Positions 23,870 through 36,699 of a DNA stretch of 64,000 nucleotides are shown one piece after another (the first letter of the stretch is position 1; each line of letters begins with the position of its first letter). The translations under genes and the position numbers were made by a program. Location: the NCBI GenBank assembly GCA_940337035.1, contig CALNHX010003575.1, forward strand, positions 1 through 64,000. The letters run 5' to 3'. The notes beneath the pieces were generated by a model. The model saw only the letters and a list, made by a program, of their open reading frames with translations, had not been told where the DNA came from and ran no database searches. This stretch comes from Agriotes lineatus (lineage: Eukaryota > Arthropoda > Insecta > Coleoptera > Elateridae).

Positions 23870-26720
23870 ATTTAGAGCAAGATTTCCATGTGCGCAACAT
23901 TTCCACATTCCAATCGTTTCAAGTGTAAAATGTTGATGAATTGAAAAATGCTGCAAGTTGCAAATTTTCATGTTCTTTCTTTAGGCTTTGCTTCAATCTT
24001 CAAACTCCAACAATTCCAGCTGCTCTTAAGAACTTCAAAATATTCGCTTTACATTCCTTCAAACGCCTTATACTAACTGTGCCAACCGCCTACTTTCCAT
24101 CATCTCACTTTATGCTTTGATTTTGCGAGTATTTAACATTTTTATCTGAAAACTACCGAAGTTGCAAATGTCCCATGTCCTTACTTTATGAGCTACTTCA
24201 CTCTTCAACTTCCAACAAGTCGAAATGCCTTTAAGAAGTTCAAAATATCGTTGTTTGTATTCTACCCGTTTTTTATTCATAATCTTCAAATTCCAACCAA
24301 CTATTCTAAGTGTAAGATTTATATTTTCTTGTTGTATGCTTTAATAAATATTCGCTTGCTAACTACTCTTAGGCGATTCAGAATGTTCGTGCTTCCATTT
24401 TATTCTTTGCTTTAAGCAAAATCTTCAAATTCCAACTATTCCAAGTGTAACATTTCCATGCTCTCAATCGATGCTTTGATTTTATGCAAAAATTTTCACT
24501 GAAAACTACTGCAACTTGCAAGTTTCCTTGCTTTTGCTTCAAGCTTTACTTCGATCTTGAAATTCCAAAAGTTTCAGGTACTGTTAAGAAGCTCAAAGTA
24601 TTCGTTCTTTCACTCTGTCCTTCCTTTCCTCCTTAAATAATCTTTAAATTCCAGGTATTCTAAATGTAAAATTTCCATGTTCTTAATTGATACTTTGATT
24701 TTATGCAAAAATTTTCACTGGAAACTACTGCAACTTGCAAATTTCCATGTTTTTGCTTTATGCATTACTTCGATCTTGAAATTTCAACAATTTATACTAC
24801 TGTTAAGGAGTTTAAAATATTCGTTCTTCCACTCTGTCCTTCCTTTCCTTCTTGCAAAATCTTCAAATTCGAAGTGTTCTAAGTGTAACATTTAAATGCA
24901 CTCAAATAATGCTTTGATTTTGTGCCAAATTTTTCACTGAAAACTAGTGCAACTTGCAAATTTTCATGTTTTTGCTTTAAGCTTTACTTCGATCTTAAAA
25001 TTCCAAGAATTCATGCTACTGTTAAGAAGTTCAAAATATTCGTTCTTCCACTCTATCCTTCCTTTCCTTCTTGCAAAATCTTCAAATTCCAACAATGGCA
25101 ACTACACTTAAGAAGTTCAAAGTATGCGTTTTTATATTCAAAATATTTGACTACCAACTACTTCTAATGTAAAATTTTCATGGTCGCAATTTATTTTATT
25201 GATTTTATGCAATATTTTTCACTGAAAACTACTGCAACGTGCAAATGTTCAGGTTCCTGCGTTATGAACTGCTTCATCGTTCAATTTCCTACAACTCCCA
25301 ACTACTTGTAAGGAGTTAAAAATATCCCTCTTTGCATTCTGTCTGTTTCTTTATGCAAAATCTTCAAACTCCAACTATCTAAATACAGAATTTCGATCTT
25401 CGCACCTTCTGCATTGATCTTATGTAATAGCTTTAACTGGAGACTATCGTAAATTGTTACTCAACAAATTCCAACAAGACCATCTACGTTTAAGAAGTTT
25501 AAAATATATCTGCTTCCGCCTTATTCTTTGCTTTGTGAATAGTGTTGAAACTCCAAATATTTCAAGTGTAAGATTTTGATGAATTGAGAAATACTGTAAG
25601 TTGCAAATTTCTATGTTCTTTGTGCTCCGTTTCGATCTTACGAATACAAGTTCAGCGACGTCTAAGAAGTTTCAAATATCCCTATTTCCGTCATATGCTC
25701 TTCTTCATAGAAAATCTTTAAATTCCAACTGTGGAATTTCCATGGTCGGAATCTATTCTTTGGATTTATATAACATGTAACTGAAAACACCCCAAATTGC
25801 AATTATCCATGATTTTCATTTATGCTTTGTCTCGATCTCTAAATCCCGACTATTAGGAAGTTGAAAACATCACTATTATTTGGGCTGTACCTTTTTGCGC
25901 CAATTAGATCACGGCATGTGCCAATTACAACATTTGTATATACGAATCAGCTAGCATTGGCTTACTGGGTGGAATTACGTTACGATAAGGAAGTTTTATG
26001 CAGACTGCTGCATATTTAATACCATCACTAGGTCAGATTTACACATATTGTTGGCCGGCGAAGTGTTATTATGCGAACGTCATGTTTTTGTGCCTATACC
26101 AATACTAGGTTTTGAGTTCAAAACAATAGCAACATGGCACACATACAATTGTATATAAAGACTGTATTTGTTTAATAATTTTTAATATACTTCTAAACTC
26201 TCTGGTATATTCACTTGTGACCGACGCAGGCTAAAAATTCCTAAGGGGTAGTTAGGCCTGGCTACTCCACTCATATTTTATCAAAATCCTTCCTCTCCTT
26301 CCATCAAGCGTAAACCCCTTTCGGCAAACAACCTGGCTATATAACATTATACAATTTATGTTCCGAAGTGCGTCCTGAACGACTGCAAGAAGTAATTCTC
26401 GGAACTACGCAAAACGAAGGTTTGCATAAATTGAAAGAGCATCGCGGACACTAACAACTACTGCTACTTGCAAATATCCATCCTTGCTTTATGCTTTGCT
26501 TCGATATTCAAATTCCAACAATTTCAAGTACTTTTAAGAATTTCAAAATATCTCTATTTCCGCTTTATCCTGTTCTTTTTGTAAAATCTTCAAATTCCAT
26601 CTTTGTGTAATATTTCTATGTACACGCTTTATGCGTTGATTTTATACAAAAATTTTATGTACAAACTACTTTACTACACTAATTTTTATGTGAGGTACTG
26701 AACAATTTTAACTGAATTGA
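23870..26720. repeat. Tandem repeat array, period about 219 bp
   Basis: Units share ctttgattttatgcaaaaat followed by ttcactgaaaactactgcaa and later cttcaaattccaac plus gttcttccactctgtccttc. The anchor ctttgatttt recurs at 24474, 24693 and 24912, an exact 219-bp period. Further units at about 24115, 25200, 25560 and 26460 are diverged, shortened or lengthened. Pyrimidine-rich on the plus strand. The core (24.4-25.2 kb) is best conserved. A non-repeat stretch of about 0.6 kb (25.87-26.44 kb) interrupts it. The short open frames here are repeat-derived and repeat each other. Confidence 0.8.
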
Positions 26721-28390
26721 AAATGTTGACATTTCGTTTTATTTTTTTGTTATGCAAATTGTGAAGGTCTAAGTACTTTATGTATTTTTTATAGGAGGCT
26801 TTTATGTTATCGTTATATCCTTTTACGTTAAGGAAAATCTAATTACGCGATGTCGCTAATACTAAGTTCTCCTAAGCTTAACCTCTTAATACCCCTTGCT
26901 GCACACCAATCTGTTCAGCACATTGAGTGAATGATTTTACAATTGCCGTAGTTTAGACTATTGTTGGCACACAAATGTAGGATTTGAAATAACTAAAATT
27001 AAAAAATCTGTCTGCTTTAGGATACTAAAGCAATGTTTGTTATTCAAATTTCAAGCATTGTTGAAACAAGCCATTGAATAGCGTACGTTTTTCCAATATC
27101 GAAATCGTTCCCGCAATCTTAACGCAAGTTCCGCCCGTTAATCGTCGCAAATTGGCTTCATTATGGCATTTGCGACACGTCGGGACACCATTACCGCGCC
27201 AAAACGGCATTGAATTATTCCACGGCGAAGGATGTTTACACAAAACGTTTATTACCGTGGGGTGTTTTGAAATTGTCACAGTGTTCACTATTATCTGTTA
27301 CGTAACAATGGCTAAATAATAGACGGCCCGTACAAGCGGGCTCTGCCTAATAAAAATAAATGACAGCCTGCTCTAGCTTCAACAGTAACGAGCGAGGTTT
27401 ATCGTTCCGAAAATTACTGTCACGTACAATTTTATCTGCCATATTTATCTCAGGCAAAGAATGGAGATAAAATGTAATTAATACAAATCGCCTGCTTACC
27501 CGTCTTTGTGCGTCCTGCACTGTTATTTTCAATCAGCGGCGGCGGAACTTTGAGCCTTTGAGGCATTACCTCCGAAATTAAATAGGCAGGAGATAAATGA
27601 ACCCGAAGGAATAGTTGCGCCAGGAGGAATTTTACAATTTGTCAGATATTTACATCTGAAAGGCCCATGGCCTGCGACAAACTTGTACTAAAGTTAGTTA
27701 GCACTGACTAAATCACGAACCACTGAACGCAGCCGACCCGACTAACTGAAACTAATTTTCAATGAAAATTTTGAGTCACAAATATTTTTGTTAATTAGCT
27801 GAGAAGTGATACACCTTTGTAATTTCCGAAGAGTCTATTATCTTCATTCTTAAGATTGCCTCTGCTTCATAATCCTTAAGTACTTTTCCCTTTTACCACG
27901 CTAGGTTCAACGGATTCAGTAGGATTCAGTAGGTTTTCCTTATACTTCTCATAATCGTGTATGTCTTTTAAATGTTTGTTCTAAATCGTTTTCTTATCTA
28001 CTTCGTTTATAATATTTTCCGTCGTGAACCATGCCATGAATTTTTACCTCTTCTAATTATAACCACTCCACCTACCTTTTCAGCCTTTTCTCTAATTACC
28101 TTTTTTTATTCTAGTTGAAGTTTCTTGTGGTTGTGCCACCCACAGTGTTCACGGTACAGCAGTTTTTAGCGGTACACAACCCCTTCTGACTTTTCCCTCT
28201 GTCACTTGTGCTTTTCCTCAATATGAAAATTATGCTCAAGGGACATGGTATCCATTTCGAGGAGTTCAGGGTACGATCTCGTTTACCATTAAAATGAAGT
28301 ATACGATTACATGCAGACCCCTCGATATTTGTGCTCTGTGTCACTTCATTGTAGCAGTCGTGAGCCTTTTATTACAGTCGAATACTGTGA
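26720..28390. other. Intronic stretch without a recognised gene
   Basis: Nothing repetitive or coding was recognised. The part 27040-27600 is more balanced in base composition than the rest and contains long open frames on both strands (27074-27319 plus, 27288-27040 minus) with no recognisable domain. It may be a conserved non-coding element. Confidence 0.35.
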
Positions 28391-28393
28391 ATC

Positions 28394-28629
28394 AAAATTA
28401 CTCTATGCTGAGAAATTAATACGTGCCGGTTGCTTCTATTTACGCATTTTTAAAAATAACCCCACGATAAAATGTAGGCAAATAATAAGAATGCAACAGC
28501 CGAGCTTTCTCCGATGCGCTAACAAGCAATAAAAGCATTCTGAACGCGTAAACATCTTCCTAACGGCCGTTTTTACAACCTAACTGCCAAGCGGCACTCC
28601 TAAGACTGAGAGGCATTTCGCCACGTCCG
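28394..28629 (+). repeat. Copy 1 of a duplicated unit of about 0.2 kb
   Basis: Starts aaattactctatgctgagaa and ends ggcatttcgccacgtccg. Shares with 29629-29839 the blocks caacagccgagctttctc and taactgccaagcggcactcc. Both copies are on the same strand, 1235 bp apart. The first about 22 codons (KLLYA.KLI.AG...L.I.KNN) are in the same frame in both, but indels destroy the frame afterwards, so coding is unlikely. Confidence 0.75.
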
Positions 28630-29628
28630 ATTTGTTAGGGTTTGAACCAAAATTTTATGGTCCAGAACCAAAGGCTTGTAGCTCTGAGCCACCTCCACAT
28701 TTGTGTACAGTAACGTAGTAAATGGTGAATTTTTCACCGCGTTTTCTATATTTGCGAATATCGCGCTGTTCAATGACGTACTCTTTATTATCTTCACCAC
28801 AACACCATTCATTGCTATTTGTAGTTGTTGGTAAAGAACACTCTGGCTAGTAACTTTTCAGCGTTGTTGTTTATGTCTTCTTGTTTTCCTATCTTTAAAT
28901 GTTCTGACTTCACGCTTTCTGTCATAAACTTTTCTTTTTTCCATTTTCCCTTCGCATTCTGCTCGAATTATACAAGGCACACCTGCTGCTGCTCTCCCTT
29001 CCATTACAACTTCGGTGAAAAGTACTATATGATTACATGTTTTTCACAACAACCACATTCCTTATCACGTTCCTTACTACTCTCTGCTGAAGAGCGTTAG
29101 GCAAATCCAAACGTACGTAAAACAGTGAAGAACGTCGATTAATGATCACGGTCGCTTAAGACGAGTTTCAATACGTAGAACGCCTGCTATATGCAAATAG
29201 TTCCTGAAATAATTCAATTACACCTCGAACCAGCCACAATGCTTCTAATATTATTGGTGTGACTTGTGGTATGTATCAGAAAATTCTGCATGTGACAAGA
29301 ATTGCTATGGCTGCTAACGCTCAGTGACGACCAAAATCATCATCACGTTGCTGTGTGTATAAAACTGCCGAAAAAGGTAGCACATTATCATAAGTTCATA
29401 TCTTTTGTCGCAATAGTTGATTAAAGCTGTATATATGGCAATGATTTAGAAGTAAAGCAATTGTACCCCAGTAAAACAATTATGAATGAAGCATACTATA
29501 AAAGGCACACATGACGAAAAAAGCCACCGTCCACAAAAAGTTTGTCAAACAGTTAATTATAACATTCTATCGACATGCAGCGCAAGTGCTTAAAAAAAAG
29601 CGGCGGACGAAAAACTGGATGCTGCACG

Positions 29629-29839
29629 AAATTACTCTATGCTAAGAAGTTGATATGTGCCGGCAGCCTCGATTTACCCATTATTAAAAACAATTCCAAC
29701 TGCAACAGCCGAGCTTTCTCTTATGCGTTGACAAGCGATACAGGCATCCTGGACGCATAAACAACTTCATAACGGACGTTTTTTATAATCTAACTGCCAA
29801 GCGGCACTCCATAGACAAAGGGGCATTTATCCACGTCCG
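29629..29839 (+). repeat. Copy 2 of the duplicated unit of about 0.2 kb
   Basis: Begins aaattactctatgctaagaa and ends ggcatttatccacgtccg. It is 25 bp shorter than the first copy through small internal deletions. The shared taactgccaagcggcactcc block is identical in both. It is either a local duplication or two insertions of one element. Confidence 0.75.
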
Positions 29840-30407
29840 CGCGAGCACAAAGACGACCTTTTTGGGGTCGCAGGTAGGGAATCCGGCATAAAATTACTGA
29901 CCGCGAGTACAAACACTAAAAGGAATTTGTATAAATATTTTCGACCAGCTTCAATAAATCCACTTATAAAAAACCAGTGCCCTGTGTAACTCGATTAATA
30001 CTAACGCCAGCTAACTCGTGTTTGGGCTTATTCTACGGGGAATTGCGCTGGAAATGCAATGCACTACCGAACGCCACAAGAAGCATACACGTCCAAAAAC
30101 TACAATGCAAGCAAAATTTGGCAAAATGCGTCAGCCTCCGTTAAATTAGTTAGCCTCGCAACGAAACCAAGGGGCGACATCGGCCCAAGAAATCAATTTA
30201 GAATCTTTTATTCAACTACTAGTTCGGCAGGATAGCCGAACCCTTCTGGAGATTGTCTCATTTGAGTTCCCACATCAGTGAGTCCCCGGATTTAGTAATC
30301 CCTCGTAACCAAAGAGTCGCTCCCGTTCGCGCTCTGCCGCACGCCAATCAGAGCTTGAGCTACGTGCCTTGGCCTACTGGGAAGTCGCTGCCATTAGCGC
30401 TTTTCAC

Positions 30408-30751
30408 CTGCTACTATAGCCAGCGTACATAAATCAAACAAGTAGAGACACTCACTGTCGGTTCCTTTGATGTCAAAATACCGATTTGGATGACCTTGAA
30501 CGGCTCCTTGGGGGGGGGGGGTACTTTCCGATTGTACTAACAGATGGTGCCACTACTTTGTCACATATGATTGGTGGCAGAGCTAGTAACTGGCTCTGAT
30601 TGGTAGAATTTTGTGCTGCCATCTGATGCCAAGCTTAGAAACCTCCCCCCCCCCCCCCCCGAGTTACTGTCCCAGGCACTCTAGACAGGTTTCAACATTT
30701 GGAATGAGTGTCTCTACTTGTTTGATGTATGTACGCTGTTATAGCATGCAG
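30408..30751. repeat. Palindromic element flanked by opposing G and C runs
   Basis: Outer arms 30408-30453 and 30706-30751 are inverted repeats (left contains caaacaagtagagacactc, right gagtgtctctacttgtttga). Inside, a run of 12 G (30510-30521) faces a run of 16 C (30645-30660), and the centre has another inverted pair (cagatggtgcca and gctgccatctg). No protein is encoded. It may be a fold-back DNA element. Confidence 0.65.
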
Positions 30752-31214
30752 TTTCGTCGAAACCCGGTACGTGCCTCCGACCCTTCTCCGACCGCAACCC
30801 CAGCTCTAGCCACCACGCCCTGACTGCAGCCACTCACGTGGATTCGCCCTCATCTTCATGGCGTAAGCGAACCCCCAGAACGCCACCAACCATATTGGTT
30901 TCTGTTAAGGCACCTCGATCTACTCCAGCGCCTCTCCGGAGGTGCTTCTACTAGGGACCCAAAGTCGCCGCTCTAACTAAAGACCTGCCGAAGGCGATTG
31001 GAGCTGGCCCACGGACCGCCGACCCCAGCCCCCTGGCTGCCTCTTTATTTATAATGATTTTAAGCATGTAGAATCATGATATGTTTTATCGGACTTTTTC
31101 TAATGTCTAGGGTGTATCTCACACTTCGTTTCGGGAGTTTTGATCTATTCCCGTCTTTAGGTGTTCCTGGTTAGTCCTGAGAAGGACTGTATTGTACGTC
31201 TTTATACGTAAACT

Positions 31215-31265
31215 CGTGCCTTCCGCGGGGTTTGAACACTCTTACCACTAGGCCACTAGCGCGGT
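31215..31265 (-). repeat. tRNA-like remnant, minus strand
   Basis: The complement of this segment reads tagtggcctagtggtaagag (box A-like), then gttcaaaccccgcgg (box B-like). The two boxes are far too close for a functional tRNA, so it is an internally deleted tRNA pseudogene or SINE head. Confidence 0.4.
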
Positions 31266-31309
31266 CATGAACTTCTGTTTGTAGCTGAGCATTGCCGCTT
31301 ATTGCTGTT

Positions 31310-32035
31310 TCTTTCCTGGTGCAGTCTCGAATTATCCTGGAAGTATCTAAACACGAACATGTATTGTCGAAAGTAAACCGATATCTGTGTACATTATACT
31401 TTTTGTACTAAATTTCTACTTATTCTGGTGGTATACTTCTCGTTAACCTCCTGCAATGTTTGGTTTATGGCGTCACCGTGCACCTATAATTGCTTGCTAG
31501 TTTAACCTACCTACTTAATAGCAAGAGACTTATCAGCGGCTTAAATGTTTCTCTGTCAGGTGTTCCGCTAATGAAATTGCTTGGGGAGCTCTTATTCCTT
31601 GCTATTTCTTGCAAACTTTCACTGGCGCTTAAAAACTTTTAGCTCATAACAATAGAATTGGTAGTTTTCACCTACAGCGTTGGATCTATCTGTAGCTTAG
31701 GAGCGTGCTTGTAATTATTATGTTGTGTCAGAATCACCACACTTAGTGTAAACCTGTTCATATTCTCTTGGGCTTTATGTGTGGCTAATGCAAGTAATTG
31801 ATGAGACAAATCTTTTGGGTCTGTTTCAGGTCGTAGCGATTTTTAAGGCGTTTAAGACTTGCACGCTAATGTACTTAGCGGTTGCCATGAAATACTTTTT
31901 GGCACCTCCTGGTAACTGCAACACTCCTGGTCAGTTTAAAAAAAAAACGCACGCTACTATCAATGTAGCTAGGCGGTCCTCCGATTTGTTCATGCAGCCT
32001 GAACGTTTGTTTGGCACCATTTGAAGCTCGTTTTA
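31310..32035 (+). repeat. Dispersed repeat, copy A (partner at 54.97-55.68 kb)
   Basis: Direct-orientation similarity to 54965-55680. Shared blocks in order are ggtgcagt...ctggaagtat, ctaaattt.tac, ggtggtatact, cctcctgc.atgtt and catgcagcctgaacgtttgt (exact, about 31992-32011 and 55633-55652). The two copies are about 23.6 kb apart. No coding capacity is seen. An unidentified transposable element is the likely source. Confidence 0.65.
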
Positions 32036-33229
32036 TAGTAATTGAGTCTGATTAGTCTGGGACTTGACTTTCAAGGTATATTGCTGTTTGTGGCACTTTA
32101 TATCTAGCTTGATAATTTTCTATATTTTCTATAGATCTAGCTAAATAATAATCATTAGATGAGTGAACACGATTGAATAACTGAATTGGGAACTTTGCAA
32201 GGAGGAATTTTTGAATCTATCGAATAATTTGCATGTGAATGGCTCATATCATTGCAATAAATTCAAACGGAAGTCCTTAATCATTGAGTTGCGAACCACT
32301 GAACATAACGAACTCCTAATGCAGGAATAAATGGAACAAAAGCAACTGTCTGACTGCTTTGAAACCTGCGTTTTTTCATTTACGTTGACATGTTAATGGC
32401 TTTAAATAATAAGGTATATTTAAATTGCATTTAGTAAAAAAAAGTTGCTTGTGTATACTTATTAAGTATAATTATATTTATGTATTAGATGCGTCCGATT
32501 ATCGACTTCACAATATTCAATTTTAATCGTCATGCTGCTACCTTTAATCTTTGCTTTCCGTTGCGATAGCTACCGTATAACAGCGATTTTGTCTTAAGAT
32601 GCGCCTTGTTTTACTCATAAACGTCTGAATGCGTTTAAAACAAGTTGAAGCTCTGATTTTATGCAGCCCTCGATTCGCACCAACAGAATAAAATTCTTAT
32701 AAATTATTCAGCACAGAAGTCTATACATAGGGTGGTCTGGCATTACCATAATCACTTGGTCGCAACTACAAGCTTAAATTTATATGTGTTTTAGGTTTAA
32801 TAAACATCCAATTCAGTAAAATGAGACCAGTAAATTATGCAGTTGCATGGACAAACATGATATTCTACAGTTGGCAAAGATATCCGAGATTTCAATGCTA
32901 CTACATTTTGCAAACGCTCAAGTTAGTACTAGGAATGTAATATAATGTCCAACTACAAATTGAAACTGCAAATAAAAGCAGTTTTAGTTTGTTAAGTGAT
33001 TTTGACGTCATTAAGCTATCCATGCGGTTAATTCAACTATAGGTTGTCATTAACGAAATTAGTTAAAAATATTCTGCCCGAATTCTTACTGATTACGGCC
33101 CTGTACAGTTACATTCAAATTCGTCTTAGCAAGCATTCTTCGTTCAGTGCACAAAGTGCGTATTTGTTTCGACAATCAAGCGTTGAACGCCTAAATAAAT
33201 CAAATTCTTTATGTTAAGCAGTAACGAAA

Positions 33230-36200
33230 CTCAGGCCTTGGAGCTTAGTGTTTTCTGTCAAGAAATTGACGCCTGCAGTTCTTGCAAACTGTACTTTGGT
33301 AATTCGCCCCTTTGAGAATTGCTGTAGCATTAACAAACTCTTCTAGAACGTTCTTTGTTTAACCTGATTACTGCTCGATAATTAACTTCTGGAAATAAAG
33401 TTTGGGGCAAGCCCTGTTGGTCGCGTAGTGTTTAAATACTGTTTCAGAAATCTATCCTGCTTTCCGGCTGTCATAGCTTCAATATTTTCGTAGAACGCGT
33501 CGTTATCAGTATGATATTCGAGGGCTGTGGAATGTTCATTGTAAACTGGGGGCTTCCCCTGGTTCTTGCCAATTCAGCAATTGCATCACCCGTTAAAGCC
33601 TTCTTTGTTGTGCTTTCAGCCCACGCATTTTACGTCCAGCTTTGGGACCATTGGAAATAAAGTTTGATAAACCCTTAGTTAACCGTGCATGTGGGATTAT
33701 TAATTTTGAAGTTCAAAACTTTCTTCCGTTACGTTGTTCTTAAGCCCTGTGCATTTGAAATAATCAATCAGTATCCGACACTTACAGAAGTCAGTGGTGT
33801 AAAGTTTTGCACCCCCCGGCCTTCGGAAGCCGGGGGTTGCGCTGATTTGCGCATAGTAGTTTTTGAGAACCTTGTGAAGCAACTAATGGTGTTCTTGTGG
33901 ATTTGAAATTAAGAATTTGTACCCAGCTCTTGAGTAAACTAGACGTGGTGTTTTTTTTGCACCCCCGGTTCGCAGCTTGTGCCGCGAATCGGGGGGAGCT
34001 TTTGCTAACATTTGGTGATTAACATGGTGAATCCTTTTTGGCTTTTGTGCGAACTTTTCGAGTGCCCTGGGGCACGTTAATGGCGAGTGCAGTTAAACCC
34101 GAATCTTCGAAGTGAACATTAATTCTTGGGTGTCTTTGAAAATGCGCGGTGGGCAGAGGAAGTCTATTTAACCGACGTTGTTAATGAAGGGCCGATTTTC
34201 GTTTCCTACAGTTGGTCTCCGGGGAGACTTTTGGCACTCTTTGCCGATTCGATTAGAAACGATATCTGATGAGCCTCAACTAACTTTTTTCCCTGTTAAG
34301 TCGGGAAAAAACCATTGCGTAATGCATATCTGTGTCAACGTCGGGTTTAATTAAAGGAAGGACCCCCGCGCGATATAGTGTTGTTTGCTGTCACTTCGTT
34401 GATTGACGTTTGCTGCCGATTGTCTTCAATCCTCGAGTTTCTGCTCCACCTGTTGCCTCTTCTGGAGAATTCGCTACACCTCTGGCACGTTTTACCAGGC
34501 CTCCACGAGGACAACTACACCTGCACTTAAGACTGCATGCTGCAACTATCAGGTAGGCGCCCTGCATTGTACCAATTAGGTAACTCTGGTGCCTAACTTA
34601 AGGTGCGATTTTATATTTTATGGTGCGTCAGTGTTTAAAAACGTTGCGTACGTCCGCTAGGACTTATGATCTGTCTCAGTTAATGTTTACCAGGGGCTTT
34701 ACTCCTGGCGTCCATTTTATGTCACTTGTTTTGGATCATATTGTGTTTGTTTTGTGTCTTTGTACTAGCCCTTAAGATTTATCTTTTTGTGGGGCCCCCT
34801 TTCATATTCACGTAGGATATCTTATTACTAAATTTAAACTCACCTCCGGGTGTTTGTTTTAATGTACCGATTTGTGTAAACTGTCATTCGTTCCTTTAAT
34901 TAATAAACTTGTTAAAGTCAGTTCATTCTTTTTATGAATTCTGAACCCCTTCTGGGTCATTAATTAATCCAGTGTGGCAAAGGCCAAGTGTAATTAATTT
35001 TGTGAAGTTAAAGCATGCTCTTTTGATTAAGCGAGCCCCGAGATTTGGGCCAGTCAGTGTTCTTTTGTTATTCTTTAGCGACGGTGGCCTTGAAGGTAAG
35101 TCACCCGGCTACTCGGAGGAGGCTTGGTAAACCAACAGGCTGAGGTGTTCAGCAACGTACCTGAAGGACTTCTACATAGGCTACGTGTATTGTTCTTGGT
35201 TCTAGACACGTTAGCCACCCCTAATCAGAACCAAGTGGCGCTCAGTCATTTCTTTTTCTGTTAAGCAAGCTTTAGGGTAAGTACCCCGTCGGTTTTCCAT
35301 TTAAGTCTTCGAACTACCCCTTTCCGACTGAGTGCGAGTAACCGGAGCAACAAAATCTGCTCCGACACATTAAGATCTGTGATTTCTAGGGAAAGCCGGC
35401 GAACCCTGTAGTTTGTACCCGATTTTGGACAATCAATACGACTTATGTCGATCTGATGAATTAATACCGTAACAAGTTATTGTATTGCTATTCAGGTGTT
35501 GTTCACCTAGTTCTACAAGGACTACCGCTTTTACATTAGAAAATCTAGCAAATGCATCGAAATCGCTTTAGTAAGACTCGCGTAGGTCGTCAATTGAATT
35601 GAGTTAGATATTGAAATGCCTAGAAATTATGATATTAACTAAAAGAACGTGTACAAATTCATAGTTACTAAGAGTATCTCACGTTAAGCCATACACTCTG
35701 GTTTTCGAACGGAAAAGCCGCGTTCACTTTTCGCTGATGCCACTGACCTCAAACAATGGGGTCTCTTTACTTTGCTAATAAGTTACCAAAGCAAGACACC
35801 AAAAGTACTCACACTCCAATCAGGTAGCGAGGCAAACGCTACCGGCCAATGGTTTACCGACAATTAAGACTTGATAACTGGATGAAAATTGGGCGGAATT
35901 GCTTCCATTTACACGCGATTTAACGAGAGGTTTTCCTCCGAATTGTATTCGAGTAGAGTATTGAAGGGAAGGTACTGTAGTGATTCTAACAGTTCAAGTA
36001 TTCACAGCAAATGAGACAGTCCCACCACTGTAGCTGCGCACGCATTGCCTGCGCGGAGTCAAGAGTTCCCATTTTCCAGCTTTGGCATCATTGGTTAAAC
36101 CCCCGCTTGGCCGCCGCCCGAACAGTATAAATGAACAAACTGCCCGGATAAATATGTAGACACTGCCGGTGTTTTTATAGCCTGGCTAGGCTCAGCGATC

Positions 36201-36300
36201 CTGCTCGGTGTTGCTATAGCCTGATTAGATTGGTCAACCCCAGCTGGTGGTTTACACACACATCAAGTGCAGTACAATACGGGGTTCCTTCGAATATATG
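33230..36300. other. GC-richer block of unknown origin with two strong stem-loops
   Basis: The base composition is noticeably less AT-rich than its surroundings. It contains two GC-rich stem-loops (33811-33835 and 33961-33995), a repeated gaaataaagtttg at 33391 and 33654, and aataaact near 34903. There is no recognisable protein. It may be part of a decayed LTR element or an old insertion, but no paired LTRs, primer-binding site or gag/pol motif was found. Confidence 0.3.
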
Positions 36301-36699
36301 CGATGCAGACATCTCCGGTACTCAACTGGAGGATATCGGCATTTCAGATTAGTAGGCAACGTTTGTGGAACCTAGGTACATCCAACAAATTCGTGATTTG
36401 CCAAAACGGGCACAATAGGATTTCTCCAATAGCTACATTCACGGAACAGTAACACTGATATCACACACAGCTTGTTTTCTTGACTTCAGTTGTCCGATTA
36501 TATTTTCCTTTCTGCGCTAAACTTGAGTTGAGATGAGTTTGCTGTATCTCCTCCCCTTTACGCGGAAGTTGATTTTGCATATTTAGAGAGAAAAACACAT
36601 TTTTATGGATTTTACATCGATTATGTGCTATGTGAGCGCTTATTTAGTAGTTACATTAGAAAAAACTTGAGTGTAATACGAATGTAGTAGACTTTGGTA

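Noticed and set aside
34265..34320. ctgatga...ggaaaa resembling a hammerhead ribozyme core
   Set aside because: No stem II can be formed between the two conserved boxes, and the remaining core positions do not fit.
34880..35270. Solo LTR with polyadenylation signal and primer-binding site
   Set aside because: No second LTR, no convincing tRNA-complementary site and no gag/pol motif; only the aataaact signal is seen.
30240..36030. tgtctcatttg and its complement as ends of a 5.8-kb element
   Set aside because: The match is only about 11 bp and flanking sequence does not extend it; likely chance.
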